64,000 nt of DNA from an uncultured Tateyamaria sp. (GTDB lineage Bacteria > Pseudomonadota > Alphaproteobacteria > Rhodobacterales > Rhodobacteraceae), in assembly GCF_947497045.1 (NCBI RefSeq), contig NZ_CANMEU010000002.1, positions 1 through 64,000 on the forward strand, read 5' to 3'. Under the pieces are notes generated by a model. It was not told the DNA's origin. It saw only the letters and a program-made list of their open reading frames with translations, and ran no database searches. Shown here one piece after another: positions 1 through 9,089 of this stretch (within the stretch, counting starts at the first letter, position 1; each line of letters opens with the position of its first letter). The position numbers and the translations under genes are program-made.

Positions 1-367
1 TACCTTTCGATTGGGGTGTCCAGGCCCGGATCAGAATGGCGGAAAACCGACTGTCATTGGTGGTTTGAAACGGCGCGCACCTAACCTTTGTGTTGCAAAC
101 AATTTCTTTGAAAATCCTGCCCGTCTTCAAGCCCGGACAGAAGATGTCGGGCGGCTGCTATGCGGCCTTGCTCATTTCTTGTATTCGAAACCAAGGAACC
201 CGGGTTGTCTGATTGCTGCGGCAAGTGCGATATACGTGTGACAGAAGTGGAAGGCCGCAGTGTGTGTATTTCTTGGTTACGTTGCTTCCACAGTGCTTCC
301 GTAGATCCAAAATACGATTTCCCACGGCGCACCACAGTGAGTAATACTTTGTTGCTACGTGGAAAAA
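1..367. other. left edge, no gene recognised
   Basis: I see no convincing gene in this stretch. Short open frames on both strands lack a ribosome binding site and resemble nothing I know; one on the minus strand begins inside the neighbouring tRNA. It is probably intergenic DNA 3' of the tRNA-Asn gene. Confidence 0.5.
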
Positions 368-442
368 TGGCTCCGGCGGTAGGGATCGAACCTACGACCA
401 ATTGATTAACAGTCAACTGCTCTACCGCTGAGCTACGCCGGA
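368..442 (-). tRNA. tRNA-Asn (GTT anticodon)
   Basis: The minus strand folds as a full cloverleaf of 75 nt including an encoded CCA. The acceptor stem TCCGGCG pairs with CGCCGGA, the D arm contains AGCTCAGCGGTAGAGC, the anticodon loop is CTGTTAA with anticodon GTT, and the T arm is GTAGGTTCGATCCCTAC. The discriminator base is G. Asparagine identity follows from the anticodon. Confidence 0.96.
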
Positions 443-513
443 ACGGTTTGAGGCGTATAGCAATGCTGATTCACCTCGTCCAGAGGGTTTGCGCCTCTGA
501 TCGGGAAAAAAGT

Positions 514-1434
514 TTATCGCGGCCCCGTCGCCTCGAAAATGGCATCTGCATGCAGTGCGCCTTGCGTTGCGACCCGGGATTTTCCTGCAAGGTCAATAAG
601 ATGCGCCAGCACGTTTCGTGTGGCCGCCCCCAGTAATGTTGGCGGCGTATCCGTATAGACCGCCCGCGCGATCTGAGCGGCAGTGGCGGGGCCGGCTTGC
701 AAGACCTCAAGAATGGCCGCCTCGCGCGCGCGGCGGTGTGCGATCAACCAGTCAAGACGCCCGTGCGGGTCCATGATCGGCGCGCCGTGGCCGGGGTAGA
801 ATACCCGCCAATCGCGCCAGCTGTTGAGGTGGTCACAAGAGGCCATGAAGTCCGTCAGATCCCCGTCCGGAGGCGAAACCAGTGAACTGGCCCAACCCAT
901 GACGTGATCGGCCGTCAGGCAAGCATCCCCGATCCCCAGGCAGATATGATTGCCGAGATGGCCGGGGGTGTGGATGACGTCGAGCGTCCAATCACTGCCG
1001 CGGATCTGTGCCCCGTCGCCAACAACGTGATCCGGCACAAAGGTGGTGTCGATGCCTTCGCCGCCGCCCACCAGATCGGTTTGGGCAAGGTGCTCCATGA
1101 CCGCGCTGCGGCCTGCGGTAGCTGGTCCGAACCCGAAGGTCGGTGCCCCGGTCGCTGCGGACAGGGCACGTGCGAGAGGGGCATGATCAAGATGGGTGTG
1201 CGTGATGACAATATGGGTGATGCGTGCATCCGGCCCGCAGGCCGCAAGGATCGCATCCAGATGTGCCGGGTCGTCGGGGCCGGGATCAACCACTGCCAGA
1301 TCACGCGAGCCGACCAGATAGGTATTGGTGCCGCGATAGGTCATGGGCGAGGGGTTGGGGGCCACGATACGGCGCAGGCCAGACTCCAGGTCCTCGACCT
1401 TGCCCGGAACGGGATCAAAGGCGTCAACTTGCAT
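514..1434 (-). CDS. MBL-fold metallohydrolase with C-terminal winged helix
   Basis: This 306-residue protein belongs to the metallo-beta-lactamase fold hydrolases (LACTB2/glyoxalase II-like group). The dinuclear metal motif HTHLDH lies at residues 79-84. Later ligands appear in HTPGHLGNH, TADHV and YPGHG in the expected order. The last 60 or so residues (AREAAILEVLQAG onward) look like the winged-helix tail common in this subgroup. The frame stays open for 63 more codons upstream, but those residues run antisense into the neighbouring kinase gene and have odd composition, so I chose the ATG at 1434. The gene is divergent from the EnvZ-like kinase with 66 bases between starts. A hydrolytic role on a thioester or ester is likely; the substrate cannot be told from sequence. 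Confidence 0.9.
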   Translation of the reverse strand: MQVDAFDPVPGKVEDLESGLRRIVAPNPSPMTYRGTNTYLVGSRDLAVVDPGPDDPAHLDAILAACGPDARITHIVITHTHLDHAPLARALSAATGAPTFGFGPATAGRSAVMEHLAQTDLVGGGEGIDTTFVPDHVVGDGAQIRGSDWTLDVIHTPGHLGNHICLGIGDACLTADHVMGWASSLVSPPDGDLTDFMASCDHLNSWRDWRVFYPGHGAPIMDPHGRLDWLIAHRRAREAAILEVLQAGPATAAQIARAVYTDTPPTLLGAATRNVLAHLIDLAGKSRVATQGALHADAIFEATGPR

Positions 1435-1500
1435 GTTCGCGGCGTCCCTTTTCACCTTTGCGTCTTTCACCCCGCCGGCAGGGGCGCTAGGTTCGCGCCC

Positions 1501-2820
1501 ATGTCGTTCAAATGGCTCAAGCGTTACATGCCGCGCGGGATTTATGCCCGAGCCGCCCTTATCCTGTTGCTGCCGGTTGTGGTCGTGCAGCTTGTGGTCT
1601 CGGTCGTGTTTGTAAAGCGGCATTTCGAGGAAGTCTCACACCAAATGTCGCAAGCGGCCGCGCGCGAGGTACGTCTGGTGCTGACCAATATCGAAAGTGC
1701 GCCGCGCCGCTCGGAGATCACCACGGCGAGCGCCCCTGTGGCCACCCCGCTTGCCATGACCGTCACACCTGTTACCGATGCTGCACTGGATGAGCCGCAC
1801 AAGCGGGCGTGGTATGACTTTTCCGGTATCGTGATCACGGATCGGCTTGAGGATGCGGTGCCCGAGGTCGCAGTGGTGGATCTGTCCAATGACCGACGGG
1901 TGCGTCTTGTTCTGGACACGGCCATGGGGGCGGTCGAGGTGAGTTTCGATCGTCGTCGCGTCTCTGCCGCGGCCCCGCACCAACTGTTCGTCAACATGTT
2001 GTTCTTCAGCGTGCTTGTGACCATTGTCGCCTTTATCTTTCTGCGCAATCAGTTGCGTCCGATCAAGCGACTGGCGCGTGCCGCGGACGCGTTCGGGCGG
2101 GGCAGGGTGATGCCCTATTCCCCGTCAGGGGCCACCGAGTTGCGCGCGGCGGGTACCGCCTTTGTTGACATGCGCAACCGGATTGAGCGGCAGATTGAAA
2201 CACGCACGCTGATGTTGTCGGGGGTCAGCCACGATCTGCGCACCCCTCTGACCCGGATGAAACTGTCTCTGTCGATGCTTGAGGATGACGAACGCATCCC
2301 CATGGAGCGGGATGTGGACGATATGCAGCGCATGATTGACGCATTCTTGTCCTTTGCCAAAGGCGACAGTGAAGATGATCCCCAGGACACGGACCCGATC
2401 GCGCTGGTGCGCACCTTGGTCGAGGATGCGCAACGCGGGGGGCAACCTGTCACGCTGGTCGAAAGCGAGGGTGCAGGCGAGATGCCATTGCGGGTCATGG
2501 CCATTCGCCGCGCACTCGACAATCTGGTCAGCAATGCGGTGCGGTACGGGACGCGGGCCGAGATATCGGTGCGTCTGACTGACACGTTCCTGCGCTTCAG
2601 GATCGAGGATGATGGCCCCGGTATTCCCGAGGGCGACTATGCGGATGCGCAGCGCCCCTTTACCCGGCTCGACAGTGCGCGCAATCAGGACAAAGGGTCA
2701 GGCGTGGGGTTGGGCCTTGCCATTGCCACTGATATCGCCCGCGCCCATGGCGGCGTGCTGCGATTGGGCCGGAGTGAGAAGTTGGGCGGCTTGCGTGCCG
2801 ATATCGTCATCGGGCGCTGA
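1501..2820 (+). CDS. EnvZ-like sensor histidine kinase
   Basis: A 439-residue inner-membrane histidine kinase. The first transmembrane helix is near residues 13-38, followed by a periplasmic domain of about 120 residues, a second helix near 162-182, a HAMP linker (RNQLRPIKRL), and a HisKA domain with the phospho-acceptor His244 in GVSHDLRTPLTR. The HATPase region shows an N box (DNLVSNAVRYG), a G1 box (DDGPGIP) and a G2 box (GVGLGLAIA). This layout and the short H-box match the EnvZ group that senses osmotic or envelope state and phosphorylates OmpR-type regulators. I chose the ATG at 1501 because it directly precedes the first membrane helix; an upstream extension would be antisense to the MBL gene. 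No response regulator lies next to it in the window, so its partner must be encoded elsewhere. Confidence 0.9.
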   Translation: MSFKWLKRYMPRGIYARAALILLLPVVVVQLVVSVVFVKRHFEEVSHQMSQAAAREVRLVLTNIESAPRRSEITTASAPVATPLAMTVTPVTDAALDEPHKRAWYDFSGIVITDRLEDAVPEVAVVDLSNDRRVRLVLDTAMGAVEVSFDRRRVSAAAPHQLFVNMLFFSVLVTIVAFIFLRNQLRPIKRLARAADAFGRGRVMPYSPSGATELRAAGTAFVDMRNRIERQIETRTLMLSGVSHDLRTPLTRMKLSLSMLEDDERIPMERDVDDMQRMIDAFLSFAKGDSEDDPQDTDPIALVRTLVEDAQRGGQPVTLVESEGAGEMPLRVMAIRRALDNLVSNAVRYGTRAEISVRLTDTFLRFRIEDDGPGIPEGDYADAQRPFTRLDSARNQDKGSGVGLGLAIATDIARAHGGVLRLGRSEKLGGLRADIVIGR

Positions 2821-2901
2821 GCCTTGTGCCGCAGCGGCACGCTTGCGCCTGGCGCAATTGCCCATCTTAGTGATGTCCTGACCAAGCAAGGAACCCGCCC
2901 C

Positions 2902-3348
2902 ATGACCCCCTATGAGATGATCCGCGCGCAACTGAGCCAGGTTGTGCCCTTTGCCAACCATGTCGGCGTCGAAGTGGTCGAGGTGGGCGATGGCACCGGG
3001 ATCACCGCTCTGGATCAGCGCGAAGAGACATCGAACCACATTCAGTCCCAACATGCAGGTGCGATGTTCACTCTGGGTGAGGCCGCATCAGGCGCTGCCC
3101 TAGCAGGGGCCTTCGGGCCGATGATCTTTCAGGCGCGCCCCGTCGCTTCGGGGGCGGCCATTTCATATGTAAAAATCGCCAAAGGGCGGCTTGAGGCGCA
3201 TGCAAGTACAGACCGCCCCGCCACGGACCTGCTCAAAGAGTTCGATGAGGTGGGCAAGGTCGCCTTTGACATCAATGTCGATATTCGCAACGCCGAAGGC
3301 GACACCGTTGTGACCATGACCGTGGGCTGGCATGTGCGCAAAGCGTAG
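2902..3348 (+). CDS. hotdog-fold thioesterase-like protein (PaaI/DUF4442 type)
   Basis: A 148-residue single-domain protein. Its pattern of an N-terminal helix, a turn with SNHIQSQHAGAMFTLGEAAS, and a C-terminal strand block (DINVDIRNAEGDTVVTMTV) is that of the hotdog fold seen in acyl-CoA thioesterases of the PaaI/DUF4442 group. The HAGAMFTLGE segment corresponds to the central-helix region where the catalytic acid usually sits. The start at 2902 is preceded by AAGGA at 2888-2892; the frame is open further upstream but without a ribosome binding site. It follows the kinase gene by about 80 bases, may be cotranscribed with it, and is followed by a tRNA on the other strand. The acyl-CoA substrate is unknown. 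Confidence 0.8.
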   Translation: MTPYEMIRAQLSQVVPFANHVGVEVVEVGDGTGITALDQREETSNHIQSQHAGAMFTLGEAASGAALAGAFGPMIFQARPVASGAAISYVKIAKGRLEAHASTDRPATDLLKEFDEVGKVAFDINVDIRNAEGDTVVTMTVGWHVRKA

Positions 3349-3361
3349 AGGGCGGATATGT

Positions 3362-3438
3362 TGGTAGGCCCGGCAGGACTTGAACCCGCAACCAAAGCGT
3401 TATGAGCGCTCTGCTCTAACCAATTGAGCTACAGGCCC
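3362..3438 (-). tRNA. tRNA with CAT anticodon, probably tRNA-Ile2 (lysidine type)
   Basis: A 77-nt cloverleaf with encoded CCA reads on the minus strand. The anticodon stem GAGCG/CGCTT encloses the loop CTCATAA, so the anticodon is CAT. The T arm is GCGGGTTCAAGTCCTGC. The CGCTTTGGTTGC segment after the anticodon resembles the E. coli isoleucine-2 tRNA (ileX) more than elongator methionine tRNA, so I favour the AUA-reading tRNA whose C34 is modified to lysidine. Elongator tRNA-Met is the alternative. An initiator tRNA is unlikely because it would have a C-A mismatch at the first pair and three G-C pairs in the anticodon stem. Confidence 0.85.
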
Positions 3439-3483
3439 GCCAAGGGTTGGAATACCACCGGGGCGATACGTGTCAAGCGCCCC

Positions 3484-4575
3484 TTAAAAGGTAAAGCGGG
3501 ACCCGATGAACACCACATCGGTGTCCTGAAAATCCTCTGCCGGGGTGGACACCTCATAGGTGCGGTAGCCCGCGTAAAACTCGGTGTTCCACTTGTCGAC
3601 TTTCTGGACCACGAAAAGGCTGAAGGATTCAGAATCGCTTCCGTTCACGTTCTGATCGCTGCCATCGTAGTAATCGAACGCAAAGGATGTACTGCCCCAG
3701 GGCAGCAGCTCTTTTTGCTGATAGCCAAGCTTGAGGTAGTAATAGCCCGGATCATCGCGCCCCTCTACGTCCAGATCATCCTGCGCCGAGGCAAAGGTGA
3801 CATTTAGGCCGGTGGGCTCGTGAAAGGCCGAGACCGAGCCTGCGATCCGATCAGTGTCGTCAAGTTCGGCAAAGGTGATCCCGCCGCGAATGCGAAAATC
3901 GCCCATCTTGCCGGTGTAGCGCAACACGATATCGTTCTGGTCGTCTTCGCCGATCGAGGCCGAAGCCACAAAGCCGCCACCGAATGTGGGCGTGTCATAG
4001 CGGAACCTCTCGATCCGGGTGATCCCGTCGAAGTTCGAAAAGAAATCGCCGATGTCGTTTGAGCTGAAGTCGTCGGTGGCCGTGCGCAGGATCTGTCCGC
4101 CTGCAATCAGACCCACAGCCGAATGGTTGCCGATGAAGGTGCCGGACGTGTCGATCTCTGCAATCCCGTTGGAGGCTGCATCGCCCTGACCGTATGTGAA
4201 GGTGCCGTAGGGGGTCTGTGTGAACACTTCGAATTTGCGTTCATTCGATACGGATGAACCGACGTCGGAATTGAGTTGACTGATCACGTTCGAAGACGAG
4301 AATTCGAATTCATATTCGACATTGCCCCCGATGACATAGTTCCCGAAATCATAGGAGATGCTGGAGCGCAGCCGGGTCGAGGAGTTATCGTTATCGACCC
4401 AGAATTCGTTGGATTCGACACCGTCATCGGTGAACAGCACACCGCGGTTGATCTGGCCGCCAAAGGTAAACTTGAACCCGCCATCTTCGATATTGACGAC
4501 CTGAGCATACGCCAGCGTCGGTCCGAGCGTGGATGTTGCGAGGCCGATGAGACAGGTCAACAGGATGTTGCGCAT
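3484..4575 (-). CDS. outer-membrane porin
   Basis: A 363-residue beta-barrel protein. A signal peptide ends near residue 24 (LAYAQVV). Alternating short amphipathic strands follow throughout (for example FTFGGQINRGVLFT, SSISYDFGNYVIGGNVEYEF), with acidic Asp/Asn-rich loops. The last residue is Phe (FIGSRFTF), the C-terminal signal recognised by the BAM assembly machinery. This fits the general porins of Rhodobacterales, which form trimers passing small hydrophilic solutes. It is divergent from purM, with a 194-base intergenic region that must hold both promoters. The closest known relatives cannot be settled by eye, so I give no symbol. Confidence 0.9.
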   Translation of the reverse strand: MRNILLTCLIGLATSTLGPTLAYAQVVNIEDGGFKFTFGGQINRGVLFTDDGVESNEFWVDNDNSSTRLRSSISYDFGNYVIGGNVEYEFEFSSSNVISQLNSDVGSSVSNERKFEVFTQTPYGTFTYGQGDAASNGIAEIDTSGTFIGNHSAVGLIAGGQILRTATDDFSSNDIGDFFSNFDGITRIERFRYDTPTFGGGFVASASIGEDDQNDIVLRYTGKMGDFRIRGGITFAELDDTDRIAGSVSAFHEPTGLNVTFASAQDDLDVEGRDDPGYYYLKLGYQQKELLPWGSTSFAFDYYDGSDQNVNGSDSESFSLFVVQKVDKWNTEFYAGYRTYEVSTPAEDFQDTDVVFIGSRFTF

Positions 4576-4769
4576 GGCACATTCCTTTCAAAAAGAGAGC
4601 ATGTTTCAAGAACGCCCGAAAGGCGCGCCTCTGTAAAGTCAAATGTCGGCCGGCTGCGCAACAGATGCCTGTTTTGTGATATTCTCGTAATACGCCCGCA
4701 CACGTGTATTTCCTTTTGCAACCGCGCCCGAGTTCGCGATATGGGGCGCATGACCTTGGGAGTATGCAC

Positions 4770-5816
4770 ATGAGCGAGCACAAGACTGGAATGACCTATG
4801 CCGATGCGGGCGTCGATATTGACGCGGGCAACGCGCTGGTCGACCGGATCAAACCGGCGGCAGCGGCAACGACGCGGGCCGGTGTGGCCTCGGGTCTTGG
4901 CGGCTTTGGCGGCTTGTTTGACCTCAAGGCGGCGGGCTTTATCGATCCGGTTCTGGTGGCGGCCACGGATGGTGTGGGCACCAAGCTGCGCATTGCGATT
5001 GACACCGGCAATGTGGACGGCGTGGGTGTCGATCTGGTGGCCATGTGCGTCAATGATCTGGTCTGTCAGGGTGCGGAACCTTTGTTTTTCCTCGACTACT
5101 TTGCGACCGGCAAGCTGAAGCTTGATCAGGCCGCCCGCATCATTGAAGGGATTGCGCGGGGCTGTGCGGCGTCGGGTTGTGCATTGATCGGGGGCGAAAC
5201 GGCCGAGATGCCGGGCATGTATCCGGCGGGTGATTTTGATCTGGCGGGCTTTTCCGTCGGTGCGATGGAGCGGGGCACGGCCTTGCCCGCAGGCGTCGCT
5301 GCGGGGGATGTGTTGCTGGGCCTTGCCTCGGATGGGGTGCATTCCAACGGCTATTCGCTGGTGCGCCGGGTGGTCGAGGCCTCGGGGCTGGCCTGGGACG
5401 ATACGTGCCCTTGGGGCGACGGCACATTGGGCGAAGCGCTGCTGACCCCCACGCGCCTTTACGTCAAAGCGGCCTTGGCGGCGATCAAGGCGGGCGGCGT
5501 GCATGGTTTCGCCCATATCACCGGCGGCGGGCTGACCGAAAACCTGCCCCGCGTGCTGCCGGACGGGCTTGGTGTAACGGTCAACCTGAACGCTTGGAAT
5601 TTGCCGCCCGTCTTTGGCTGGCTGGCGCAAGTGGGGGGTATGGCCGAGGCCGAAATGCTCAAGACCTTCAACGCAGGCATCGGCATGGTTGTTGTCGTGG
5701 CCGCGGACGCGGTCGAGGCCGTCACCGCAGCGCTTGAGGCCGAAGGACAGGATGTGGTCCGGATCGGTGATGTGGTCCAGGGTCAGGGTGTCACCTATTC
5801 CGGTGCGCTTTTGTGA
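4770..5816 (+). CDS. purM: phosphoribosylformylglycinamidine cyclo-ligase (AIR synthetase)
   Basis: A 348-residue enzyme, the usual length. It closes the imidazole ring of 5-aminoimidazole ribonucleotide with ATP, step five of de novo purine synthesis, in the cytoplasm. Family signatures are the start [17 protein letters not shown], the nucleotide-binding [23 protein letters not shown], and [11 protein letters not shown]. The start at 4770 has GGGAG at 4758-4762 with seven bases of spacing; an in-frame ATG six bases earlier would sit too close to it. The stop codon overlaps the GTG start of purN, so translation of the pair is coupled. Confidence 0.97.
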   Translation: MSEHKTGMTYADAGVDIDAGNALVDRIKPAAAATTRAGVASGLGGFGGLFDLKAAGFIDPVLVAATDGVGTKLRIAIDTGNVDGVGVDLVAMCVNDLVCQGAEPLFFLDYFATGKLKLDQAARIIEGIARGCAASGCALIGGETAEMPGMYPAGDFDLAGFSVGAMERGTALPAGVAAGDVLLGLASDGVHSNGYSLVRRVVEASGLAWDDTCPWGDGTLGEALLTPTRLYVKAALAAIKAGGVHGFAHITGGGLTENLPRVLPDGLGVTVNLNAWNLPPVFGWLAQVGGMAEAEMLKTFNAGIGMVVVVAADAVEAVTAALEAEGQDVVRIGDVVQGQGVTYSGALL

Positions 5817-6403
5817 CCAAACGGGTCGGGATTTTCATCTCGGGCGGGGGGTCGAACATGCGCGCGCTTGTGCAGGACATGACGCGCGATCATGGAGGGT
5901 GTCCGGCGCTGGTGCTGTCCAATAACGCAGGCTCCAGCGGCATCGCGTGGGCGCGCGGGCAGGGGATTGCGACCGAAGTGGTCGATCACCGCCCCTTTGG
6001 CCCAGACCGCACCGCCTTTGAGCGCGCCCTTGACGCCGCCCTTGCGCCCCACGGGCTTGATATCATCTGTCTGGCGGGGTTCATGCGGGTGCTCACGGCT
6101 GGTTTTGTCGCCCCATGGCAGGGGCGGATGCTGAACATCCACCCCTCGTTATTGCCCAAATACAAGGGGTTGCACACGCATGCGCGCGCACTTGCGGCCG
6201 GCGACACGGAGCATGGTTGTACCGTGCATCTGGTCACACCCGCCTTGGATGACGGGCCGGTCCTGGGGCAAGCCAAGGTTCCTGTGATCGAGGGGGATAC
6301 GCCCGAAACACTGGCCGCACGGGTGCTTGTGCAGGAACATGCGCTTTACCCCGCGGCACTGCGTCGTTTTGTGGATGGAAACATGACGCCTTTCACGCTC
6401 TAG
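5813..6403 (+). CDS. purN: phosphoribosylglycinamide formyltransferase
   Basis: A 196-residue GAR transformylase. It moves the formyl group of 10-formyltetrahydrofolate to glycinamide ribonucleotide, step three of purine synthesis. Visible motifs are the phosphate-binding [10 protein letters not shown] near residue 10, the folate and catalytic segment [13 protein letters not shown] carrying the Asn and His of the active site, and the later catalytic Asp in PALDDGPVL. The GTG start at 5813 overlaps the purM stop by four bases (GTGA). No other pur gene lies in the window. Confidence 0.97.
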   Translation: MTKRVGIFISGGGSNMRALVQDMTRDHGGCPALVLSNNAGSSGIAWARGQGIATEVVDHRPFGPDRTAFERALDAALAPHGLDIICLAGFMRVLTAGFVAPWQGRMLNIHPSLLPKYKGLHTHARALAAGDTEHGCTVHLVTPALDDGPVLGQAKVPVIEGDTPETLAARVLVQEHALYPAALRRFVDGNMTPFTL

Positions 6404-6471
6404 TCACTGTGCGGGGATTGGTGTAGACCCGAACACCCAATGGCGCAGGCCCCAAAAGCAAGAAGCTACAT

Positions 6472-7635
6472 ATGAAAACCATCACCACGACTGACGCACT
6501 GGCCGCCTATTGCCGCGAGGCCGCCACCCACGATTATGTCACGGTCGATACCGAATTTCTGCGCGAACGGACCTATTACTCCAAACTCTGTCTGATCCAA
6601 TTGGCAATGCCGGGCACAGACGCGTCCAACGCGGTGCTGGTGGACCCGTTGGCCGGGGGGCTGTCGCTTGAGCCGCTCTATGAGCTGTTTCGCGACACAT
6701 CCGTGATCAAGGTGTTTCACGCTGCCCGTCAGGACCTTGAAATTTTCTATGTCGATGCCGAAGTGTTCCCGACGCCGCTGTTTGACACGCAGGTGGCGGC
6801 GATGGTCTGCGGCTTTGGCGAACAGGTGGGCTATGAGACCCTTGTGCGCAAGATTGCCAAGCAACCTCTTGATAAGACGTCTCGTTTCACGGACTGGTCA
6901 CGCCGCCCGCTGACCGATGCGCAAAAGACATACGCCATCGCAGACGTCACCCACCTGCGCCAGATCTATGAATTTCTCGCCGCCAAGCTGGCCGAAAGCG
7001 GTCGGGCACGGTGGGTCGAGGAAGAGTTGCAGGTGCTGTTGTCGCACGACACCTACATCGTCAAACCCGAGAACGCGTGGAAGCGGGTCAAGACGCGCAC
7101 GTCTTCGCCCAAATTCCTCGCCATCGTGCAAGAGCTTGCCGCCTTCCGTGAGGCCCACGCACAATCGCGCAACGTGCCGCGCAACCGGGTGTTCAAAGAC
7201 GACGCGCTGGTGGAACTGGCCAGTAATAAGCCGAAATCCTACGAAGATCTGGGCCGCTCGCGCCTGTTGCTGCGCGAGGCGCGCAAGGGCGACATCGCGG
7301 ATGGGATATTGGAGGCCGTCAGGCGCGGGATGAACATGGACCCCGAGGCGATGCCCAAACCGGACCGGTCCCGCGAAAAACTACAGGTCAATCCGGCGCT
7401 GGCGGACTTGCTGCGCGTCCTGCTCAAGGCCAAGACGGAAAGCGCAGGCGTGGCGGCCAAATTGATTGCCTCTGCCGCGGATCTGGATGCGCTGGCCGCA
7501 GGGATGCGCGATGTTGCGGCCCTCGGGGGCTGGCGGTCGGAAGTGTTTGGCGAGGATGCGTTGCGCTTGTGCGACGGACGCGTAGCCCTGACAGCCCAAG
7601 GGGCTGACGTCAAGATTATCTATCTGGACGAATGA
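6472..7635 (+). CDS. rnd: ribonuclease D
   Basis: A 387-residue 3'-5' exoribonuclease that trims tRNA precursors and other structured RNAs. The DEDD catalytic residues are visible: Asp26 and Glu28 in VTVDTEFLRERTY, an Asp in FHAARQDLEIF, and the last Asp in the TYAIADVTHLRQIY segment with Tyr four residues before it (DEDDy type). An HRDC-like helical domain (RNRVFKDDALVELA and onward) fills the middle, followed by a second HRDC-like region to the C terminus. Length and order match alphaproteobacterial RNase D. It is transcribed with the purM-purN block 68 bases upstream and ends one base before the convergent lipoprotein gene. Confidence 0.95.
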   Translation: MKTITTTDALAAYCREAATHDYVTVDTEFLRERTYYSKLCLIQLAMPGTDASNAVLVDPLAGGLSLEPLYELFRDTSVIKVFHAARQDLEIFYVDAEVFPTPLFDTQVAAMVCGFGEQVGYETLVRKIAKQPLDKTSRFTDWSRRPLTDAQKTYAIADVTHLRQIYEFLAAKLAESGRARWVEEELQVLLSHDTYIVKPENAWKRVKTRTSSPKFLAIVQELAAFREAHAQSRNVPRNRVFKDDALVELASNKPKSYEDLGRSRLLLREARKGDIADGILEAVRRGMNMDPEAMPKPDRSREKLQVNPALADLLRVLLKAKTESAGVAAKLIASAADLDALAAGMRDVAALGGWRSEVFGEDALRLCDGRVALTAQGADVKIIYLDE

Positions 7636-7636
7636 C

Positions 7637-8176
7637 TTAGCGGCGTGCGCTGCTTTGTGCGTTGCGTCCGCCTTCGACCCGGATGGACCGGATATCAGCC
7701 AATTTGCGATCGGTGATCCGGTCAGCGACCACAAATGTCCGCTGGCGCTGCGTTGTGGTGCGTCGGCGGTCTTCGGGGTGGACCCCCTCGACCTGATAGA
7801 CCAGAACGCCGTCCTCGTCAGGTTCCAGATCATCATTCGCCGGGATCAGACGCACGTCATAGACATTGTCTACATCCGCAATCGCTGTAGCCCGCACGAT
7901 GGCCCCGCCGGGCACACGTTCGATGACCAACTCGCTGACCTGATCGATGGGTGTGCCGAAATACTCCTCGTTTCCACGGCGCAGGCTGGCGAACAGGCCG
8001 GGGCCGCGATCAACGGGTATCAGCGGGTTCACCTCTTTGGGTTCTTCGGAGCGTTGGACGGGTTGCGACCGGCTTTGGCCAAACCAGTTAAAGGGGTTGA
8101 CCCGGCTGTCGCGCACTGCCCCGCAGGCGGTCAGTGCGATCAATGCAACGAAAAGCGAAACGGTTCTGAGGCGCAT
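7637..8176 (-). CDS. predicted lipoprotein of unknown function
   Basis: A 179-residue protein beginning MRLRTVSLFVALIALTAC. This is a lipoprotein signal peptide with Cys18 in the lipobox LTAC, so the mature protein should be lipid-anchored in the cell envelope. The remaining 160 residues show a proline-rich linker (VNPLIPVDRG), then a mixed alpha/beta region with short strands (QVSELVIERVPGGAIVRATA, DVYDVRLIP). I recognise no named domain; similar small lipoproteins occur beside rnd in other Rhodobacterales, which is memory rather than a search. The frame is open for 90 more codons upstream, but the lipobox fixes the ATG at 8176. It is convergent with rnd and divergent from sufE. Confidence 0.8.
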   Translation of the reverse strand: MRLRTVSLFVALIALTACGAVRDSRVNPFNWFGQSRSQPVQRSEEPKEVNPLIPVDRGPGLFASLRRGNEEYFGTPIDQVSELVIERVPGGAIVRATAIADVDNVYDVRLIPANDDLEPDEDGVLVYQVEGVHPEDRRRTTTQRQRTFVVADRITDRKLADIRSIRVEGGRNAQSSARR

Positions 8177-8309
8177 GGTCTGCTCGTGTCCTGTTTTTAT
8201 GGGAATGTGGTAGCCGAACTCGCTCCGCTTGAAAAGCATACATTGCCGGGCTGGACGTTTGGGCCGCGCGCCCCTAGGTCCGGTGGGACAGCAAAACCGT
8301 GAGGCCCCG

Positions 8310-8714
8310 ATGGCAACTGCCGCATTCGAAGAGATCGTAGAGGACTTTGAGTTTCTGGAGGACTGGGAGGACCGGTATCGCCATGTCATTGAACAGGGCA
8401 AGGCGATGGACCCGTTGCCTGATGCGCTGAAGGTGCCTGCCACCAAGGTCGATGGGTGCGCGAGCCAGGTGTGGCTGCATCCGGTGATCGAGGATGGCAG
8501 GTTTCATTTTGACGGTGAAAGTGACGCGATGATCGTGAACGGGCTGATCGCTGTCCTGCGGAATCTCTACAACGGGTTGACCCCGGCAGAGGTGCTGGCC
8601 GTGGATGCGCGCGCCGAAATGGTGCGGCTGGGTTTGAACGATCATTTGTCGGCACAACGCTCAAACGGATTGCGTGCGATGATCGAGCGGATCAGGCTGG
8701 TCGCGGCAGAGTAG
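8310..8714 (+). CDS. sufE: SufE family cysteine desulfurase-activating protein
   Basis: A 134-residue protein matching SufE, which accepts persulfide sulfur from the cysteine desulfurase SufS and hands it to the SufBCD scaffold for iron-sulfur cluster assembly in the cytoplasm. The active-site cysteine is Cys50 in KVDGCASQVWLHP, the same place as in E. coli SufE. Upstream is the typical helix FEFLEDWEDRYRHVIEQGK and downstream the helix AMIVNGLIAVLRNLYNG. The start at 8310 is preceded by GTGAGG. The gene stands alone here; no suf operon is nearby, which is common in this group. Confidence 0.94.
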   Translation: MATAAFEEIVEDFEFLEDWEDRYRHVIEQGKAMDPLPDALKVPATKVDGCASQVWLHPVIEDGRFHFDGESDAMIVNGLIAVLRNLYNGLTPAEVLAVDARAEMVRLGLNDHLSAQRSNGLRAMIERIRLVAAE

Positions 8715-9089
8715 GGGCCTTGGATGGGTGAAAGAGACCTCTCCCGCGCGGCCTGCCCAGAAATGCGCATCCGTTGCCGGACGTGAATATCACCTGTATC
8801 CCTGCGTCTTTCAGTCGAGTGCCGAGGTCTGCGTGATGGCGTGTTTTCCGAGGGCCTTTGCAAGACGTGTCCGGGCCATGCCACGGGTTGCTGTGAAGAT
8901 CCCGGCGCGGTCAAAGGGTTTCGAAAAGCCGCAATAACAGGTGCCTAAGCGTTAATCGATAATCGTTGACAATCTGGTGGGGGACTTTTACGTTCAAGAC
9001 CAATATCTGCTTTTCGGGCGTGATTGTGTTCGCCGTTTGTGTGTCACGATGAAGCTTCCGGATTGCTCCTTTAGCCAGGGGAACGCGCC
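8715..9089. other. 375-base intergenic region before the GntR gene
   Basis: I find no credible gene in this stretch. It contains a palindrome-like element beside a TTGACA hexamer, listed separately, that probably drives the regulator gene downstream. Open frames of 60-90 codons here have no ribosome binding site and match nothing familiar. Confidence 0.5.
8952..8971 (+). promoter_or_regulatory. candidate operator and -35 box of the gntR-type gene
   Basis: ATCGATAATCG at 8955-8965 is followed at once by TTGACA at 8966-8971, a consensus -35 hexamer. The same 11 bases, again followed by TTGAC, occur before the phosphotransferase operon at 10832-10842. A shared element next to both the regulator and its likely target suggests autoregulation by the GntR protein. 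I see no strong -10 box here. No binding data exist; this is inference from repetition. Confidence 0.5.

Noticed and set aside
81-416. A 111-codon minus-strand open frame beginning in the tRNA-Asn gene
   Set aside because: It starts inside the tRNA, has no ribosome site and no similarity that I recognise.
4557-5630. A 357-codon minus-strand open frame opposite purM
   Set aside because: purM is unmistakable on the plus strand; the antisense frame has no start signal and no known fold.
8728-8937. A 69-codon open frame after sufE
   Set aside because: There is no ribosome site, the start would be GTG, and the composition is unlike a folded protein. I treat the region as intergenic.
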